Below are positions 18,421 to 27,825 of a stretch of DNA of 64,000 nt, in pieces (the first letter of the stretch is position 1; each line of letters begins with the position of its first letter). The DNA comes from Roseibium hamelinense (GTDB taxonomy: Bacteria > Pseudomonadota > Alphaproteobacteria > Rhizobiales > Stappiaceae), in NCBI RefSeq assembly GCF_007830545.1, contig NZ_VLLF01000011.1, positions 1 to 64,000 of the forward strand. The letters are read 5' to 3'. A program made the translations under genes and the position numbers. The notes under the pieces were generated by a model. It saw only the letters and a list, made by a program, of their open reading frames with translations. It searched no databases and was not told the origin of the DNA.

Positions 18421-18787
18421 AGAAGCTCAAGATGCTCGTTCCGCGCCGGGTAGCGTCGCGGGAAAGGTGGAAGTCGTTCGGTCTTTTAGCAGAATTGCCG
18501 GGCGATGCCACGGCTAACGGTCCGCATAGCTGCGTCCGGCACGCCTTCGAATTGGCATGCGCGCAGCTCAGCCGGTAAATCGACCGCATGCAGGCCCATG
18601 GTTGCGGGTCCAAGAGGGGCGGGAATAGCTCACCGTGTGGTGCGCAGCAAACAGGTCATGAGCCTTAGAGGATGTGGGTTTTATCATGCACCTTAAAAAA
18701 CAGACCAGCCGCCCCCGCGCAAGTGGAATTGCGGAACATATGTCGCGGGAGGTCCAATTGAACCCCGCGCGCTACAGTCGGAGAATT
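18421..18787. other. 367-bp region upstream of pheS without a recognisable gene
   Basis: This stretch lies between the pheS start and the end of the LysR gene. It must carry the pheS promoter and leader. I looked on the minus strand for a Phe-rich leader peptide, T-box or attenuator hairpin and saw none that I could defend. Short open frames here have no ribosome site and poor codon use. Confidence 0.4.
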
Positions 18788-19696
18788 TTAAAAACGCGGT
18801 GGCCAGTCGACAGCAAGGCTCTCATCAAGCGTTTTTACCAGCCAGTCTTTAAAGGCATTCATGGCGGAGGTTGGTTGTCGGCTTTGGCTGCCGATGAGCC
18901 AATAAAAGAAACCCGTTTCGTATCTATCCGGAAACGGTGCCACGATTTGACCGGCGCGTAGAGCTTGAATGGCCAGGGTTTCCCAGGCAAGAAAGACGCC
19001 CTGACCAGCAATTGCTGCGTCCAGGCAAAGGGCGCCATCGGAAAAGGTCGGGCCATCCGGCAGGTCTGCCTCACTCATGCCGCTGGGCTCAAGCCAAGTG
19101 TTCCAGGAAAACATTTCGCCCGGATCTCGAATAATCGGAACGCTGAGCAGATCCGCCGGTCTTTGCAGTTTTTGGCCAAGTTGCGGATTGCATACTGGAA
19201 AAACACGATGTGGAACCAGCTTTTGTGCATACAGTCCGGGGTAGGGGCCGGGACCAACGCGGATACACCAATCCACATCTGTTAGATCCGGATCGACGAG
19301 CTCAATCGTGGCTTCAACCCGAACGCGCAGTCCGGGATTGGCCTTGTTAAAGGCTTTGAGGTGCCACACCAACCATTTACCCGCAAAAACGGGAGCAACC
19401 GAGACAGTGAGCAGGTCATCGCGCCGGCTGGTTGCAACCGCGACAGCGGTCGATAGCGCGTCTATCCCGCGGGTCAGATGAGGCAGAATAGCCAGGCAAA
19501 TTTCTGTTGGGATCAGAGCTCGTGAGCGCCGCTCGAACAATTGGATGCCAAGTTGTTGCTCTGTCTTGTGTACCTGCTGACTGATCGCGCCGACTGTAAC
19601 ACCCAGTTCTGCGGCTGCAGCTTTCAAGGATTTCAAACGTCCAACGGCTTCTACTGCGCGCAAGCCGTTGAGATGGACGAGGTTCAGATTTTTCAT
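18788..19696 (-). CDS. LysR-family transcriptional regulator (GcvA-like)
   Basis: 302 residues. The N-terminal winged HTH (about 5-65) reads LNGLRAVEAVGRLKSLKAAA, then ELGVTVGAISQQVHKTEQQLG and LFERRSRALIPTE, typical of the GcvA/AmpR-like branch. The effector-binding domain (about 92-295) shows VSVAPVFAGKWLVWHLKAF and DVDWCIRVGPGPYPGLYAQKL. It is divergent from a small basic protein gene starting 101 bp away. In this branch a regulator and a divergent small gene often form a pair. The ligand is unknown, and no strong SD precedes the ATG. Confidence 0.88.
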   Translation of the reverse strand: MKNLNLVHLNGLRAVEAVGRLKSLKAAAAELGVTVGAISQQVHKTEQQLGIQLFERRSRALIPTEICLAILPHLTRGIDALSTAVAVATSRRDDLLTVSVAPVFAGKWLVWHLKAFNKANPGLRVRVEATIELVDPDLTDVDWCIRVGPGPYPGLYAQKLVPHRVFPVCNPQLGQKLQRPADLLSVPIIRDPGEMFSWNTWLEPSGMSEADLPDGPTFSDGALCLDAAIAGQGVFLAWETLAIQALRAGQIVAPFPDRYETGFFYWLIGSQSRQPTSAMNAFKDWLVKTLDESLAVDWPPRF

Positions 19697-19797
19697 TCAG
19701 AAAAACTAAACAAAATCGCAGAAGAAATCGATTATTTTTTGGGGGTCAAGTAGCTATATGTGGAGGTGAGCTAAATTCACAAACTAAGGAATTTGGC

Positions 19798-19968
19798 ATG
19801 AGAAAAACAACAATAAGGAAGATAAAGATCATGTTGAACTTGTTTAGGCGCCGTCATTTGACAGCCCAATCTGAAAACAGCTTTGACCGCCGCGATCCAC
19901 TGGCACACCCCGCAATCCAGCGCATGAGCCCGCGGGAATTGGCGGATCTGCCGTTCAACCGCCGCTAA
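19798..19968 (+). CDS. Small basic protein, DUF1127-like
   Basis: 56 residues. ATG 19798 has a textbook ribosome site (AAGGA, 7 nt upstream). The N-terminal half is strongly basic (MRKTTIRKIKIM, NLFRRRH). The end, RMSPRELADLPFNRR, resembles the C-terminal helix of DUF1127 proteins (typically ReLaDIGL-R). DUF1127 proteins are short and Arg-rich and often lie divergent to LysR genes in Alphaproteobacteria; some influence phosphate, carbon or RNA metabolism. The family match is partial, so the label is tentative. It is a real-looking gene too short for ordinary ORF calling. Confidence 0.6.
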   Translation: MRKTTIRKIKIMLNLFRRRHLTAQSENSFDRRDPLAHPAIQRMSPRELADLPFNRR

Positions 19969-20095
19969 GCCAACCGGCCGGTTTTCGAACCGGCCTCAAG
20001 ATTTCTGATCGTCAGGGTCCGGTCAGGTAAAACTGTGAAAACAGAAGCGGCGCTCGGCTCCTATTGCAGACACTGCCTCTGGCTCTTGATCTTGT

Positions 20096-20695
20096 TTATC
20101 GCGAAAGGGTCAGAACGCGCTGGGCCTTGCCCGGTCCGTTCGGGGTCTGGATGCGCCCAACGGTCACGCCATAAAGAGTTTTCGGATCGACTGCGAAAAG
20201 ATAAAGCGTGAAGTCGACGTCCTGCCCAGATTCTGGATCCCGATAGCGGCCTTTCGACTGGAGCCGCGGTAGGTCGTTGGGATCGCAATTGATCAGCACC
20301 CCAAGATCTGAACTTGTGAGTATTTCATTGTCTGCGAGCGGCGAGGATGCACTTGTTGCGATTTGCCACGGGGCGCCCTTGTAAAATGAGAGCTCGAATT
20401 CTCCGCCGATCTGGGACGACATGATTTTCATGCTTCCATTGGGGGCGGTCTCAATGGCTGCGTCTGAGCGATTGCCAGCCGGCAGAGCCATCGTTCGACC
20501 AGCCATCGACAGGACGCCAGCCCCGTTTTTTACGGCGTAAAAACCATCAAGTTCTGGGGCAACATCAGAAGCCCATGTCGAGGGGTTTTTCCCGCAATAG
20601 GTGTCGCTGGCCGACGCGTTTGTGGTTAGACCCGTTAGGGCGGCAAGTGAAACACCAAAAAGAGCGAGCAAGTTTACCGATAGGAACGAGGCCAT
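20096..20695 (-). CDS. Secreted protein of unknown function
   Basis: 199 residues from ATG 20695, which has GGAG 8 nt upstream; a longer frame from 20758 has no such site. A signal peptide (about 1-28, ending ASAS) precedes a mostly beta domain with two cysteines (DTYCGKNP and LINCDPNDLPRL), which may pair. Its C-terminal half (YRDPESGQDVDFTLYLFAVDP, then TLYGVTVGRI) resembles a single compact sandwich. I recognise no family. It lies downstream of lepA on the same strand (84-bp gap). Confidence 0.65.
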   Translation of the reverse strand: MASFLSVNLLALFGVSLAALTGLTTNASASDTYCGKNPSTWASDVAPELDGFYAVKNGAGVLSMAGRTMALPAGNRSDAAIETAPNGSMKIMSSQIGGEFELSFYKGAPWQIATSASSPLADNEILTSSDLGVLINCDPNDLPRLQSKGRYRDPESGQDVDFTLYLFAVDPKTLYGVTVGRIQTPNGPGKAQRVLTLSR

Positions 20696-20779
20696 GGTCT
20701 TCTCCAAGGGGACAGTTCCACAACCATACCTGCGTCGCAAAAAAGATGCGTGACGCAAATCACGCGTCCAAGCGGCTTC

Positions 20780-22585
20780 TCAATCGTCCATTTTGAGCGC
20801 CTGAATGAACGCTTCTTGCGGGATTTCGACCTTGCCGAATTGGCGCATCTTCTTCTTGCCGGCCTTCTGCTTTTCCAGAAGCTTGCGTTTCCGGGTGGCA
20901 TCGCCTCCGTAACACTTGGCGGTCACGTCCTTGCGCAGCGCAGAGAGCGTTTCACGGGCAATCACCTTGCCGCCAATCGCTGCCTGGATCGGGATCTTGA
21001 ACATGTGCCGCGGGATCAGGTCTTTCAGCTTTTCCACCATGGCCCGCCCGCGGCGCTCGGCTTGTGAACGGTGGACGAGAACAGACAGCGCGTCGACGGG
21101 TTCCTCGTTGACGAGGATCGACATCTTGACGAGATCGCCCGCGCGGTAGTCGGAGATCTGATAGTCGAACGAGGCGTAGCCTTTGGAGATCGACTTCAGC
21201 CGGTCGTAAAAATCGAAGACCACTTCGTTAAGCGGCAGGTCATAGGCGACCAGCGCCCGGCTGCCAACATAGGAAAGATCGACCTGAATGCCGCGCCGTT
21301 CCTGGCACAGCTTCAAGATACCGCCCAGAAACTCGTCCGGTGTCATGATGGAGGCCCGGATCCACGGCTCGCGGATTTCGTCGATCTTGACCACATCCGG
21401 CATGTCGGCCGGATTGTGGAGGTCGATCTCGGCGCCGTCCGTCATGGTCATCTCATAGACAACCGACGGCGCCGTTGCGATGAGATCGAGATTGAACTCG
21501 CGGGACAGGCGCTCCTGAATGATCTCCAGGTGCAAAAGACCCAGGAAGCCGCAACGGAAGCCGAATCCGAGCGCGGCGGAGGTTTCCATCTCATAAGAAA
21601 AGCTGGCGTCGTTCAGGCGCAGCTTGCCCATGGCGGCGCGCAGATCCTCAAAGTCGTTGGCATCGACCGGGAACAGGCCACAGAAAACAACGGGCTGTGC
21701 CGGCTTGAAGCCCGGAAGCGCCTCGGCGCAGGGCTTCTTCTCAAGGGTGATGGTGTCACCCACGCGGGTGTCCGCGACTTCCTTGATGGAGCCGGTGATG
21801 ACGCCGATCTCGCCGGCCTGCAATTCGTCAACCTGCATGAATTTCGGGGTCATGACGCCGACGCGGTCAACGTCATAGGCCGCGCCCGTGCCCATCATCT
21901 TGACCTTCTGGCCTTTTTTCAGGGACCCGTTGATCACGCGCACCAGAACCATCACGCCGAGATAGGTATCGTACCAGCTGTCGACCAGCATGGCCTTCAG
22001 CGTGTCGTCCGGATCGCCTTCCGGTGCTGGCAGCTTTTCAACGATCGCTTCCAGAACCGTATCGACGCCAAGACCTGTCTTGGCCGAAATCATGCAGGCC
22101 TCGGACGCATCAATGCCGATCACGTCTTCAATCTGCTCGCGGATGCGGTCCGGCTCAGCGGCTGGAAGATCGACCTTGTTCAGAACAGGAATGATTTCAT
22201 GGTCGTTGTCGATGGCCTGATAGACGTTGGCGAGCGTCTGCGCTTCCACACCCTGGGACGCATCCACCACCAGCAGCGAGCCTTCACAGGCCGCAAGTGA
22301 CCGAGACACCTCATAGGCAAAGTCGACGTGGCCCGGGGTATCGATCAGGTTCAGGATATATTGCTGGCCATCCTTGGCGTTATAGACCAGCCGGACGGTC
22401 TGCGCCTTGATCGTGATGCCGCGCTCGCGCTCGATATCCATGCTGTCGAGCAGCTGCTCGGTCATTTCCCGGTCGGTCACGGTGCCGGTCATCTGGATCA
22501 GCCGGTCTGCGAGCGTCGACTTGCCGTGATCGATATGGGCGACAATCGAAAAGTTGCGGATGTTGGAAAGCGTCTTCTTCGTCAT
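20780..22585 (-). CDS. lepA: Elongation factor 4 (ribosomal back-translocase GTPase)
   Basis: 601 residues, the usual LepA length. The GTPase domain carries all motifs: AHIDHGKST (G1), DTPGHVDF (G3), NKVDLP (G4) and SAKTG (G5). Domain II, the EF-G-like domains III and V, and the LepA-specific C-terminal domain follow ([19 protein letters not shown] and [14 protein letters not shown]). EF4 acts on stalled or mistranslocated ribosomes, mostly under stress. The sequence is highly conserved and shows no anomaly. Confidence 0.97.
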   Translation of the reverse strand: MTKKTLSNIRNFSIVAHIDHGKSTLADRLIQMTGTVTDREMTEQLLDSMDIERERGITIKAQTVRLVYNAKDGQQYILNLIDTPGHVDFAYEVSRSLAACEGSLLVVDASQGVEAQTLANVYQAIDNDHEIIPVLNKVDLPAAEPDRIREQIEDVIGIDASEACMISAKTGLGVDTVLEAIVEKLPAPEGDPDDTLKAMLVDSWYDTYLGVMVLVRVINGSLKKGQKVKMMGTGAAYDVDRVGVMTPKFMQVDELQAGEIGVITGSIKEVADTRVGDTITLEKKPCAEALPGFKPAQPVVFCGLFPVDANDFEDLRAAMGKLRLNDASFSYEMETSAALGFGFRCGFLGLLHLEIIQERLSREFNLDLIATAPSVVYEMTMTDGAEIDLHNPADMPDVVKIDEIREPWIRASIMTPDEFLGGILKLCQERRGIQVDLSYVGSRALVAYDLPLNEVVFDFYDRLKSISKGYASFDYQISDYRAGDLVKMSILVNEEPVDALSVLVHRSQAERRGRAMVEKLKDLIPRHMFKIPIQAAIGGKVIARETLSALRKDVTAKCYGGDATRKRKLLEKQKAGKKKMRQFGKVEIPQEAFIQALKMDD

Positions 22586-22734
22586 AGCGCCCCTTTAGCA
22601 CCACTCGTCGGTTTCGCCTAGTGGATTGCATGCCGCAGTCCGAAGGATTTACAGGGTATAGAAAAAGATAGTCGCAGACATAGTAGGGCCTACGCCCGTT
22701 TCAAATCGAAGTGGCTGTCAAACAGCAGGGTAGA

Positions 22735-23298
22735 ATGAACGAGACACCCCAGATATCGAGCGGAACACTGCGCATTCGCAGCGCCGAGGATCGTGATGTG
22801 CCGGCTCTTCTGGAGTTGCACAATCATGCAGTTTCCCACACCACAGCGGCGTGGACGGACCAACTCGCGACACTCGAAACACGGCACGCCTGGTTTCTGG
22901 CGCGGCGAGCTGAGGGGTTTCCTATCCTTGTGGCTGTCGATGCCAGCGATGCCGTCCTTGGTTACGGCAGCTATAGCTGGTTCCGGGGCCGGGACGGATA
23001 CCGCAAAACGGTTGAACACTCGGTCTATGTGGACGCAGCACACAAGCGGGCTGGAATAGGTCGTGCATTACTGGAAGAACTGGTCACGCAGGCCGAACGC
23101 GACGGATTTCATGCCATGGTGGCGGTGATAGACGGCGAAAATCTTGCGTCAATCCGCCTCCATGAAAAAACAGGTTTTGTCCAAACCGGGCGTTTGCCCG
23201 AGGTCGGAACGAAATTTGGTAGGTGGCTGGACTTGGTTTTGATGACGCGCCTGATTGATACTGCGCCACCACCTCATGGCGGCACAGTCCGAAGCTAG
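22735..23298 (+). CDS. GNAT-family N-acetyltransferase, phosphinothricin-acetyltransferase-like
   Basis: 187 residues from ATG 22735; a GTG at 22711 is the alternative. The acetyl-CoA-binding core is VYVDAAHKRAGIGRALLEELVTQA, with the R/Q-x-x-G-x-G/A motif in RAGIGRA. The substrate side shows SYSWFRGRDGYRKTVEHSVYV, close to the pat/bar-like group (YaaT/MnaT type) that acetylates phosphinothricin, methionine sulfoximine or similar amines. The substrate is not predictable here. It converges with the endopeptidase gene with a 4-base overlap. Confidence 0.85.
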   Translation: MNETPQISSGTLRIRSAEDRDVPALLELHNHAVSHTTAAWTDQLATLETRHAWFLARRAEGFPILVAVDASDAVLGYGSYSWFRGRDGYRKTVEHSVYVDAAHKRAGIGRALLEELVTQAERDGFHAMVAVIDGENLASIRLHEKTGFVQTGRLPEVGTKFGRWLDLVLMTRLIDTAPPPHGGTVRS

Positions 23299-24347
23299 TT
23301 GGCCTCGAGGACGTCTCTGCAGTCATTTGGCAGTGCAGCGAGTGCCATTGGCCGTTTCTTGACAATAGGTTTGTTCGCGTCACGCGGTTCCTTCGGGACC
23401 CATGGCTCATCCGATAGCCAGTAGGTTAGGTTAGAGCCACAGCCATCCCCCGGGGGCGGAGGGTTTTGGTTTTGGCAGCCGCGGCTGTCCTTCGGACACG
23501 CCAGGCGAACATGAAAATGGTAGTGGTGTCCCCACCATGGCCGGACTTTTCTCAGCCAAGCCCGGTCCGGGCCCGTTTCGAAAGAACACAAGGCTTTTTT
23601 GATCGTCGGATTGACGAAAATGCGTGCAACGCGCTTATCTTGGGCGGCCCGGCGGATCAGTCTGGCGTGGATATCCGTCCACTTTTTCGGGTCGACGCTG
23701 CGGTCCGCTCCCTTAACGTCCAAGGGGCCCTTGAGCATTGATACTGCCGAAACTTCCTCGCGTTCCTCACGTGTCAGCCGCTTATCCGGCATTTGAGTCA
23801 GCCATATGTCTGCATCGAGGCCGATCTGATGACTGGCGTGCCCTGAGGTCATGGGCCCGCCGCGCGGCTGGGCAAGATCGCCAACCAAAAGACCGCGCCA
23901 CCCCAAAGAAGGCGCGGCGTCGGCCAAGTCTTTGAGATAGTCGATTAACTCGGGATGCCCCCAATTCCGATTGCGGGACAGACGCATGGCCTGCCAGGAC
24001 GGACCGTCCACCGGCAATGCGGCGCCGCCAGCGAGACATCCTTTGGCGTAGGATCCGATTGAGCGAGCCTTGAGGGGGGCGGGGCCTTCCATGGCTCCGA
24101 AATACACTTTTGCCGGGGCGTTGTTGTGTAGGACTAGCGCTTGTTGTGCAGACGGGGGCACGTTTGCCTTTGGTGTCGGGATCGGCGTCTCACCAGGCGC
24201 GAAAGTTTTCACGATTGCATCCGGCTTGCCTTGCGGTATCGGCGGACCTTGTGACGCCAGCGCACTGGTGGCCGAAAGCATCAGGACGCCAACAAGCAGT
24301 GGTCGTGCGGCATTCCTGCGGTGGTTAAAACAGATGTGATCGAACAC
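23295..24347 (-). CDS. mepA: Penicillin-insensitive murein endopeptidase (MepA, M74 family)
   Basis: 350 residues from a GTG start. A signal peptide (about 1-32, ending SALAS) precedes the M74 LAS-type zinc peptidase domain. The metal-binding segment is GGPMTSGHASHQIGLDADIW, and the C-terminal histidines are in WWGHHYHFHVRLACP. Cysteines in KGCLAGG, ALCSFE, LACPKDSRGCQNQ and GDGCGSN fit the disulfide pattern of MepA. It cleaves the D-Ala-mDAP bond of peptidoglycan cross-links in the periplasm. Confidence 0.93.
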   Translation of the reverse strand: MFDHICFNHRRNAARPLLVGVLMLSATSALASQGPPIPQGKPDAIVKTFAPGETPIPTPKANVPPSAQQALVLHNNAPAKVYFGAMEGPAPLKARSIGSYAKGCLAGGAALPVDGPSWQAMRLSRNRNWGHPELIDYLKDLADAAPSLGWRGLLVGDLAQPRGGPMTSGHASHQIGLDADIWLTQMPDKRLTREEREEVSAVSMLKGPLDVKGADRSVDPKKWTDIHARLIRRAAQDKRVARIFVNPTIKKALCSFETGPDRAWLRKVRPWWGHHYHFHVRLACPKDSRGCQNQNPPPPGDGCGSNLTYWLSDEPWVPKEPRDANKPIVKKRPMALAALPNDCRDVLEAN

Positions 24348-24425
24348 CTTTCAAGCTCCCCTAAGGTCGCAATTCCTCCTCAGCTTGCGCCGATTACCTG
24401 AAAATGTCGATCAGGAACAGTTAAA

Positions 24426-25508
24426 CTAGGCCGCGTTTTCCATAGACCCTGTAGCATCCGTCGGCTCTGTCTCCGCATTGTCGCGAAGCATATCCGCCAG
24501 CCTGTCAAGCATCACAGTCTCATCCCGGATAATGCGATCTGCGGTCCCGTTCAAGGCGATGAGATTTCCAGGGCGGGCATTGTCGAAATCCTCAGATTCC
24601 GGATCGAGGACACCGTTCAATCTGTAGTACTGCGCTGACCCCAGCTCGGTGAACAAGCGGGAGGCTTGGTAGCTCGCGGTCTGGCTTTGCCCATCGGAAA
24701 ACATCGACAGGATAGGAACCCCTTTGGAAGGCTGCATCCAACCGAGCGCACCCCAGCCAATTGCTTGTTTGTAAGGGAAGGGGCGCTTTTGCGACTGACC
24801 GGTTCCCAACGAAATGATGACTGTATCTTCCGAGCTAAAGCCGAGTTTTCGGGCTTCGAGATACGCGGCCATGGCCGGGTCGTTCATGAAGACGCCTCCG
24901 TCGACCATGGCTTCCTCTTTTCCGGTCGATAGGTTCTCCACTCTCGCTGGCTCGAAATAGGACGGCGCCGCCGTCGTTGCGCGGACGGCTTGCCAGAAAT
25001 AATAGTCGTTCGGCCGGCTGCCGTTTTCCTCCAGTCCGTTGGTCATAAACACAGCCTTGCGTTGCTCAATATCGTAGCTCGTCAGCACAATTTTGGTCAG
25101 TGCACTGGCCATGGACGTCCAACCGAACCGTTCCTTTAAGAGCCGTTCAAGGGGACGGGCATCGTAGGTTTCGTCAAACAGGTTGAACGGATTTATGAAG
25201 GCGCGAGCAAGCCGCTTTCCCAGCGAATAGGTGAATATGTCGCGGGCTTCAAGCTCATAAAAGTCGCGAAGCTCCTTGATCGTTGCTGCAGCTTCGCCCT
25301 TTTCGCCGCCTGGTTTGGGGGCCGCTAAACCTGCTACAATCAATCCGCCGGTGGACGTTCCGCACATTAAGTCAAAATGCTTGTGCATCGGCTCTTTGAT
25401 GGCCCTTTGGGCCAGTCTGCTTTCGAGGGATTCAAGAACACGAAGCGGGATCAACCCCCGGATACCTCCGCCGTCGATTGAAAGGATAAAACGTTTTTTC
25501 TTCGACAT
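24426..25508 (-). CDS. Patatin-like phospholipase
   Basis: 360 residues from ATG 25508, chosen for an AAGGAG site 7 nt upstream; the longer frame to 25646 lacks one. The N-terminus FILSIDGGGIRGLIPLRVLE holds the glycine-rich oxyanion motif. The nucleophile elbow GTSTG has Ser52 and the catalytic aspartate is D203 in VDGGVFMNDP, giving the complete Ser-Asp dyad. There is no signal peptide, so it is cytoplasmic or delivered otherwise. It likely hydrolyses phospholipid acyl esters. Neighbours give no pathway. A CBASS-type effector role was considered and rejected for lack of a cyclase gene. Confidence 0.9.
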   Translation of the reverse strand: MSKKKRFILSIDGGGIRGLIPLRVLESLESRLAQRAIKEPMHKHFDLMCGTSTGGLIVAGLAAPKPGGEKGEAAATIKELRDFYELEARDIFTYSLGKRLARAFINPFNLFDETYDARPLERLLKERFGWTSMASALTKIVLTSYDIEQRKAVFMTNGLEENGSRPNDYYFWQAVRATTAAPSYFEPARVENLSTGKEEAMVDGGVFMNDPAMAAYLEARKLGFSSEDTVIISLGTGQSQKRPFPYKQAIGWGALGWMQPSKGVPILSMFSDGQSQTASYQASRLFTELGSAQYYRLNGVLDPESEDFDNARPGNLIALNGTADRIIRDETVMLDRLADMLRDNAETEPTDATGSMENAA

Positions 25509-25777
25509 GGACGTCTCCTTCGAAAATAGACGGCACAGGGCTGGGTTGTTGAAACTCAGCCTGGTATGGGATTGCCAGAAGTAGCTTGTGTCAAGCATTG
25601 CTCCTGAAATGCGACAGCCAAATGGCAACCCGCACTTCGAGCTCATACGATTGCAAATTGGCTAGGAAGTTGTAAATCCATAAGAATAATTTGTGCAGGA
25701 TCACGTGACCTGGATGGGATATCCGGCTGGCCAGCCTTGCGTCCAGGAGAGAATACAACAAGCTATTGGGAGACCTC

Positions 25778-26824
25778 ATGAACATCGATTTGCTGCGCCG
25801 CCTTTGTGAAACACCCGGGGTGCCGGGGCACGAGCACAGGGTTCGCGACCTGATTAGGTCGGAGATAAAGGGCCTGTTTGATGAGGTCGAGGTGGATGCA
25901 ATGGGATCGCTGCTTTGCAAGCGAAATCCCCGCAAGGACGCAAAAAAAGGGCAGAAACCGAAAAAGGTCATGCTCTTGTGCCACATGGACGAGATTGGCT
26001 TTTTGGTTTCGCATGTCACTGACAAAGGGTTTGTCCACGTTCAGCCCGTGGGCGGCTTCGATCCCCGCAATCTCTTTTCCCGGCGGGTTCTGGTGTCGAC
26101 CGACGAGGGCGATTTCAAGGGGGTGATGAACCCCGGCGGTAAGCCGATCCACATCTCCACGCCCGAAGAGCGCAAGAAGGTTCCCGAGCCAAAAGACTTC
26201 GTGATCGATATGGGGCTCGGTGAAAAGGCCAAGGATATCATTAAGATCGGCGATATGGTGACGATGGATGAGCCGCTGATCGAGATTGGCGACAAGGTCG
26301 TGTCGAAGGCGCTCGACAACCGGATTGCCTGCTGGCTCGGGATCGAGTCGATCCGTGCGTTGGGCAAGGCAAAGCATGAGTGCGAGATCCATGTCGCCTT
26401 CACTTGTCAGGAAGAAGTGGGCCTGCGCGGCGCGCGCACGGCAGCCTTTGCCATCAAGCCGGATATCGGCCTCGGGATCGATACGACTCTTTCATGTGAC
26501 ACGCCGGGTGTGCCCGACCCGGACCGCACCACAGTACAAGGCGAAGGATTTGGCCTTCACGTGAAGGATTCCAGCTTTATTGCGGACCGCGATCTGGTGC
26601 GCGAAATCGAGGCCCTCGCGATCAAGGAAAATATTCTCTATCAGCGGACAATGTTGGCAGCAGGCGGCCAAGATGGTGCCGCCGCTCAGCAGGCGGCCGC
26701 TGGTGCGAAAGCAGTTGGTATCGTTGTTGGCACACGCTACATCCACACCGTGACCGAGATGATCCACAAGTCGGATCTTGAGGCGGCGCGAGACATCATC
26801 GCGGCCTACTTGAAAAAGGCGTGA
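25778..26824 (+). CDS. M42-family metallo-aminopeptidase (FrvX/glutamyl aminopeptidase-like)
   Basis: 348 residues from ATG 25778, with GGGAG just upstream. Metal ligands are visible: His in LLCHMDEIGF, bridging Asp in SKALDNRIAC, the Glu pair in FTCQEEVGLRGA, Asp in GLGIDTTL and the last His in TRYIHTVTEM. A PDZ-like insert lies between the first two. Family members form dodecameric shells that trim peptides from the N-terminus using two divalent metals. Cytoplasmic, with no signal. The lysine-rich insert RNPRKDAKKGQKPKK is a mild oddity. Confidence 0.9.
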   Translation: MNIDLLRRLCETPGVPGHEHRVRDLIRSEIKGLFDEVEVDAMGSLLCKRNPRKDAKKGQKPKKVMLLCHMDEIGFLVSHVTDKGFVHVQPVGGFDPRNLFSRRVLVSTDEGDFKGVMNPGGKPIHISTPEERKKVPEPKDFVIDMGLGEKAKDIIKIGDMVTMDEPLIEIGDKVVSKALDNRIACWLGIESIRALGKAKHECEIHVAFTCQEEVGLRGARTAAFAIKPDIGLGIDTTLSCDTPGVPDPDRTTVQGEGFGLHVKDSSFIADRDLVREIEALAIKENILYQRTMLAAGGQDGAAAQQAAAGAKAVGIVVGTRYIHTVTEMIHKSDLEAARDIIAAYLKKA

Positions 26825-26830
26825 TCGGGC

Positions 26831-27733
26831 TCAGTCCCTGGCCATGCGATCTAAAGCGGAGTGTTCCGCAAACTGCCAAAACACAGATGCGGCGTGGGAG
26901 CGTGCCGCATCCGGTATCCGGGCCAATGCCAATTCCCTGGGAGCGGCCGGGGCCAGCGGAATGGCGGCCACGTGGCCAATATCCTTCGGCAATGCGTATC
27001 GCGCCATGATACTGACGCCGAGACCCGCTTCGACGAGAGCGAGGATCGACGCCGTCTGCCGGATCCTGTGGGCTGCGGGCGGCAAATCGTAGCCGTTTTC
27101 CTTAAACCACTGTGTGATCAAGGGTTCGCTGCCTGCTTTGGAGAGCACAAAAGGCCGGGCTTCGAAATCGGCCGGGAGCAGCACATTCAGGTCAGCCAGT
27201 CGATCATGCTGCGCCACAATTCCGACCAGCTCGTCATGACCAAGCAACACGAGATCCAGATGGCCAGGCGGATTTGCCAAAACGGCCGTATCAATCACCC
27301 CGTCATTCAAAGCGGTCAGGATATCTTGATCGTCATATTCCCGGATCGAAACGGTGATCTCCGGGTAATTTCGGGTAAAGGCCTTGAGCAGTTGGGGCAA
27401 AAGACGTGTTGAGGCGCTTGCCCCAAAGGACCCGATCGTGACGGCCCCTGCTTTGCCCTTTTTCAGGCGTGCCAATTGATCCGATAAATCCATTAGATCG
27501 AGCTCAATCCGTTCAGCGTGCGACGCCACAAGCTCGCCTTCGACGGTCAATGTAACCGGCCGGGTATTCCTGCGCACGAATTGCAGCCCGTATCGGTCTT
27601 CAAGCGCGCTGATTGCGCGGCTGATAGCCGGTTGAGAGACCCCTAAAGTGTCTGCAGTGCGCGAAACAGAACCGCATTCTCGTAATATGCGGAGAGCCCG
27701 TAGTGCCGTTACTGGTAAGTCTGAACTGACCAT
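26831..27733 (-). CDS. LysR-family transcriptional regulator
   Basis: 300 residues. The HTH (about 6-65) reads ALRALRILRECGSVSRTADT, then LGVSQPAISRAISALEDRYG and VRRNTRPVTLT. The effector domain follows (about 92-295; TIGSFGASASTRLLPQLLKAF and SIREYDDQDILTALNDGVID). It is divergent from the AEC-carrier gene (92-bp gap) and convergent with the M42 peptidase. It most likely controls the carrier and itself from the shared intergenic region. The inducer is unknown. Confidence 0.9.
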   Translation of the reverse strand: MVSSDLPVTALRALRILRECGSVSRTADTLGVSQPAISRAISALEDRYGLQFVRRNTRPVTLTVEGELVASHAERIELDLMDLSDQLARLKKGKAGAVTIGSFGASASTRLLPQLLKAFTRNYPEITVSIREYDDQDILTALNDGVIDTAVLANPPGHLDLVLLGHDELVGIVAQHDRLADLNVLLPADFEARPFVLSKAGSEPLITQWFKENGYDLPPAAHRIRQTASILALVEAGLGVSIMARYALPKDIGHVAAIPLAPAAPRELALARIPDAARSHAASVFWQFAEHSALDRMARD

Positions 27734-27759
27734 AATATAATCTCAAGTTATTTTATTAT
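27732..27759. promoter_or_regulatory. Candidate LysR operator (imperfect inverted repeat)
   Basis: ATAATATAAT (27732-27741) and ATTTTATTAT (27750-27759) form a 10-base inverted repeat with one mismatch and an 8-base spacer. It overlaps the LysR start codon in the regulator/carrier intergenic region. The AT-rich dyad with T-N11-A-type spacing fits a LysR autoregulatory site. There is no experimental support. Confidence 0.4.
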
Positions 27760-27825
27760 GCATAGTATGATGAATATGTAGGTTTTGTCGCCGGGCGCAA
27801 CCGGTTTTCCAGATAGACCGCCGCA

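Noticed and set aside
18421-18787. Phe leader peptide or T-box before pheS
   Set aside because: No Phe-rich short ORF, T-box sequence or antiterminator pair could be found by eye.
24426-25508. Patatin-like protein as a CBASS (CapV-type) anti-phage effector
   Set aside because: No CD-NTase, Cap2/Cap3 or other defence gene is within reach; neighbours are a murein endopeptidase and an aminopeptidase.
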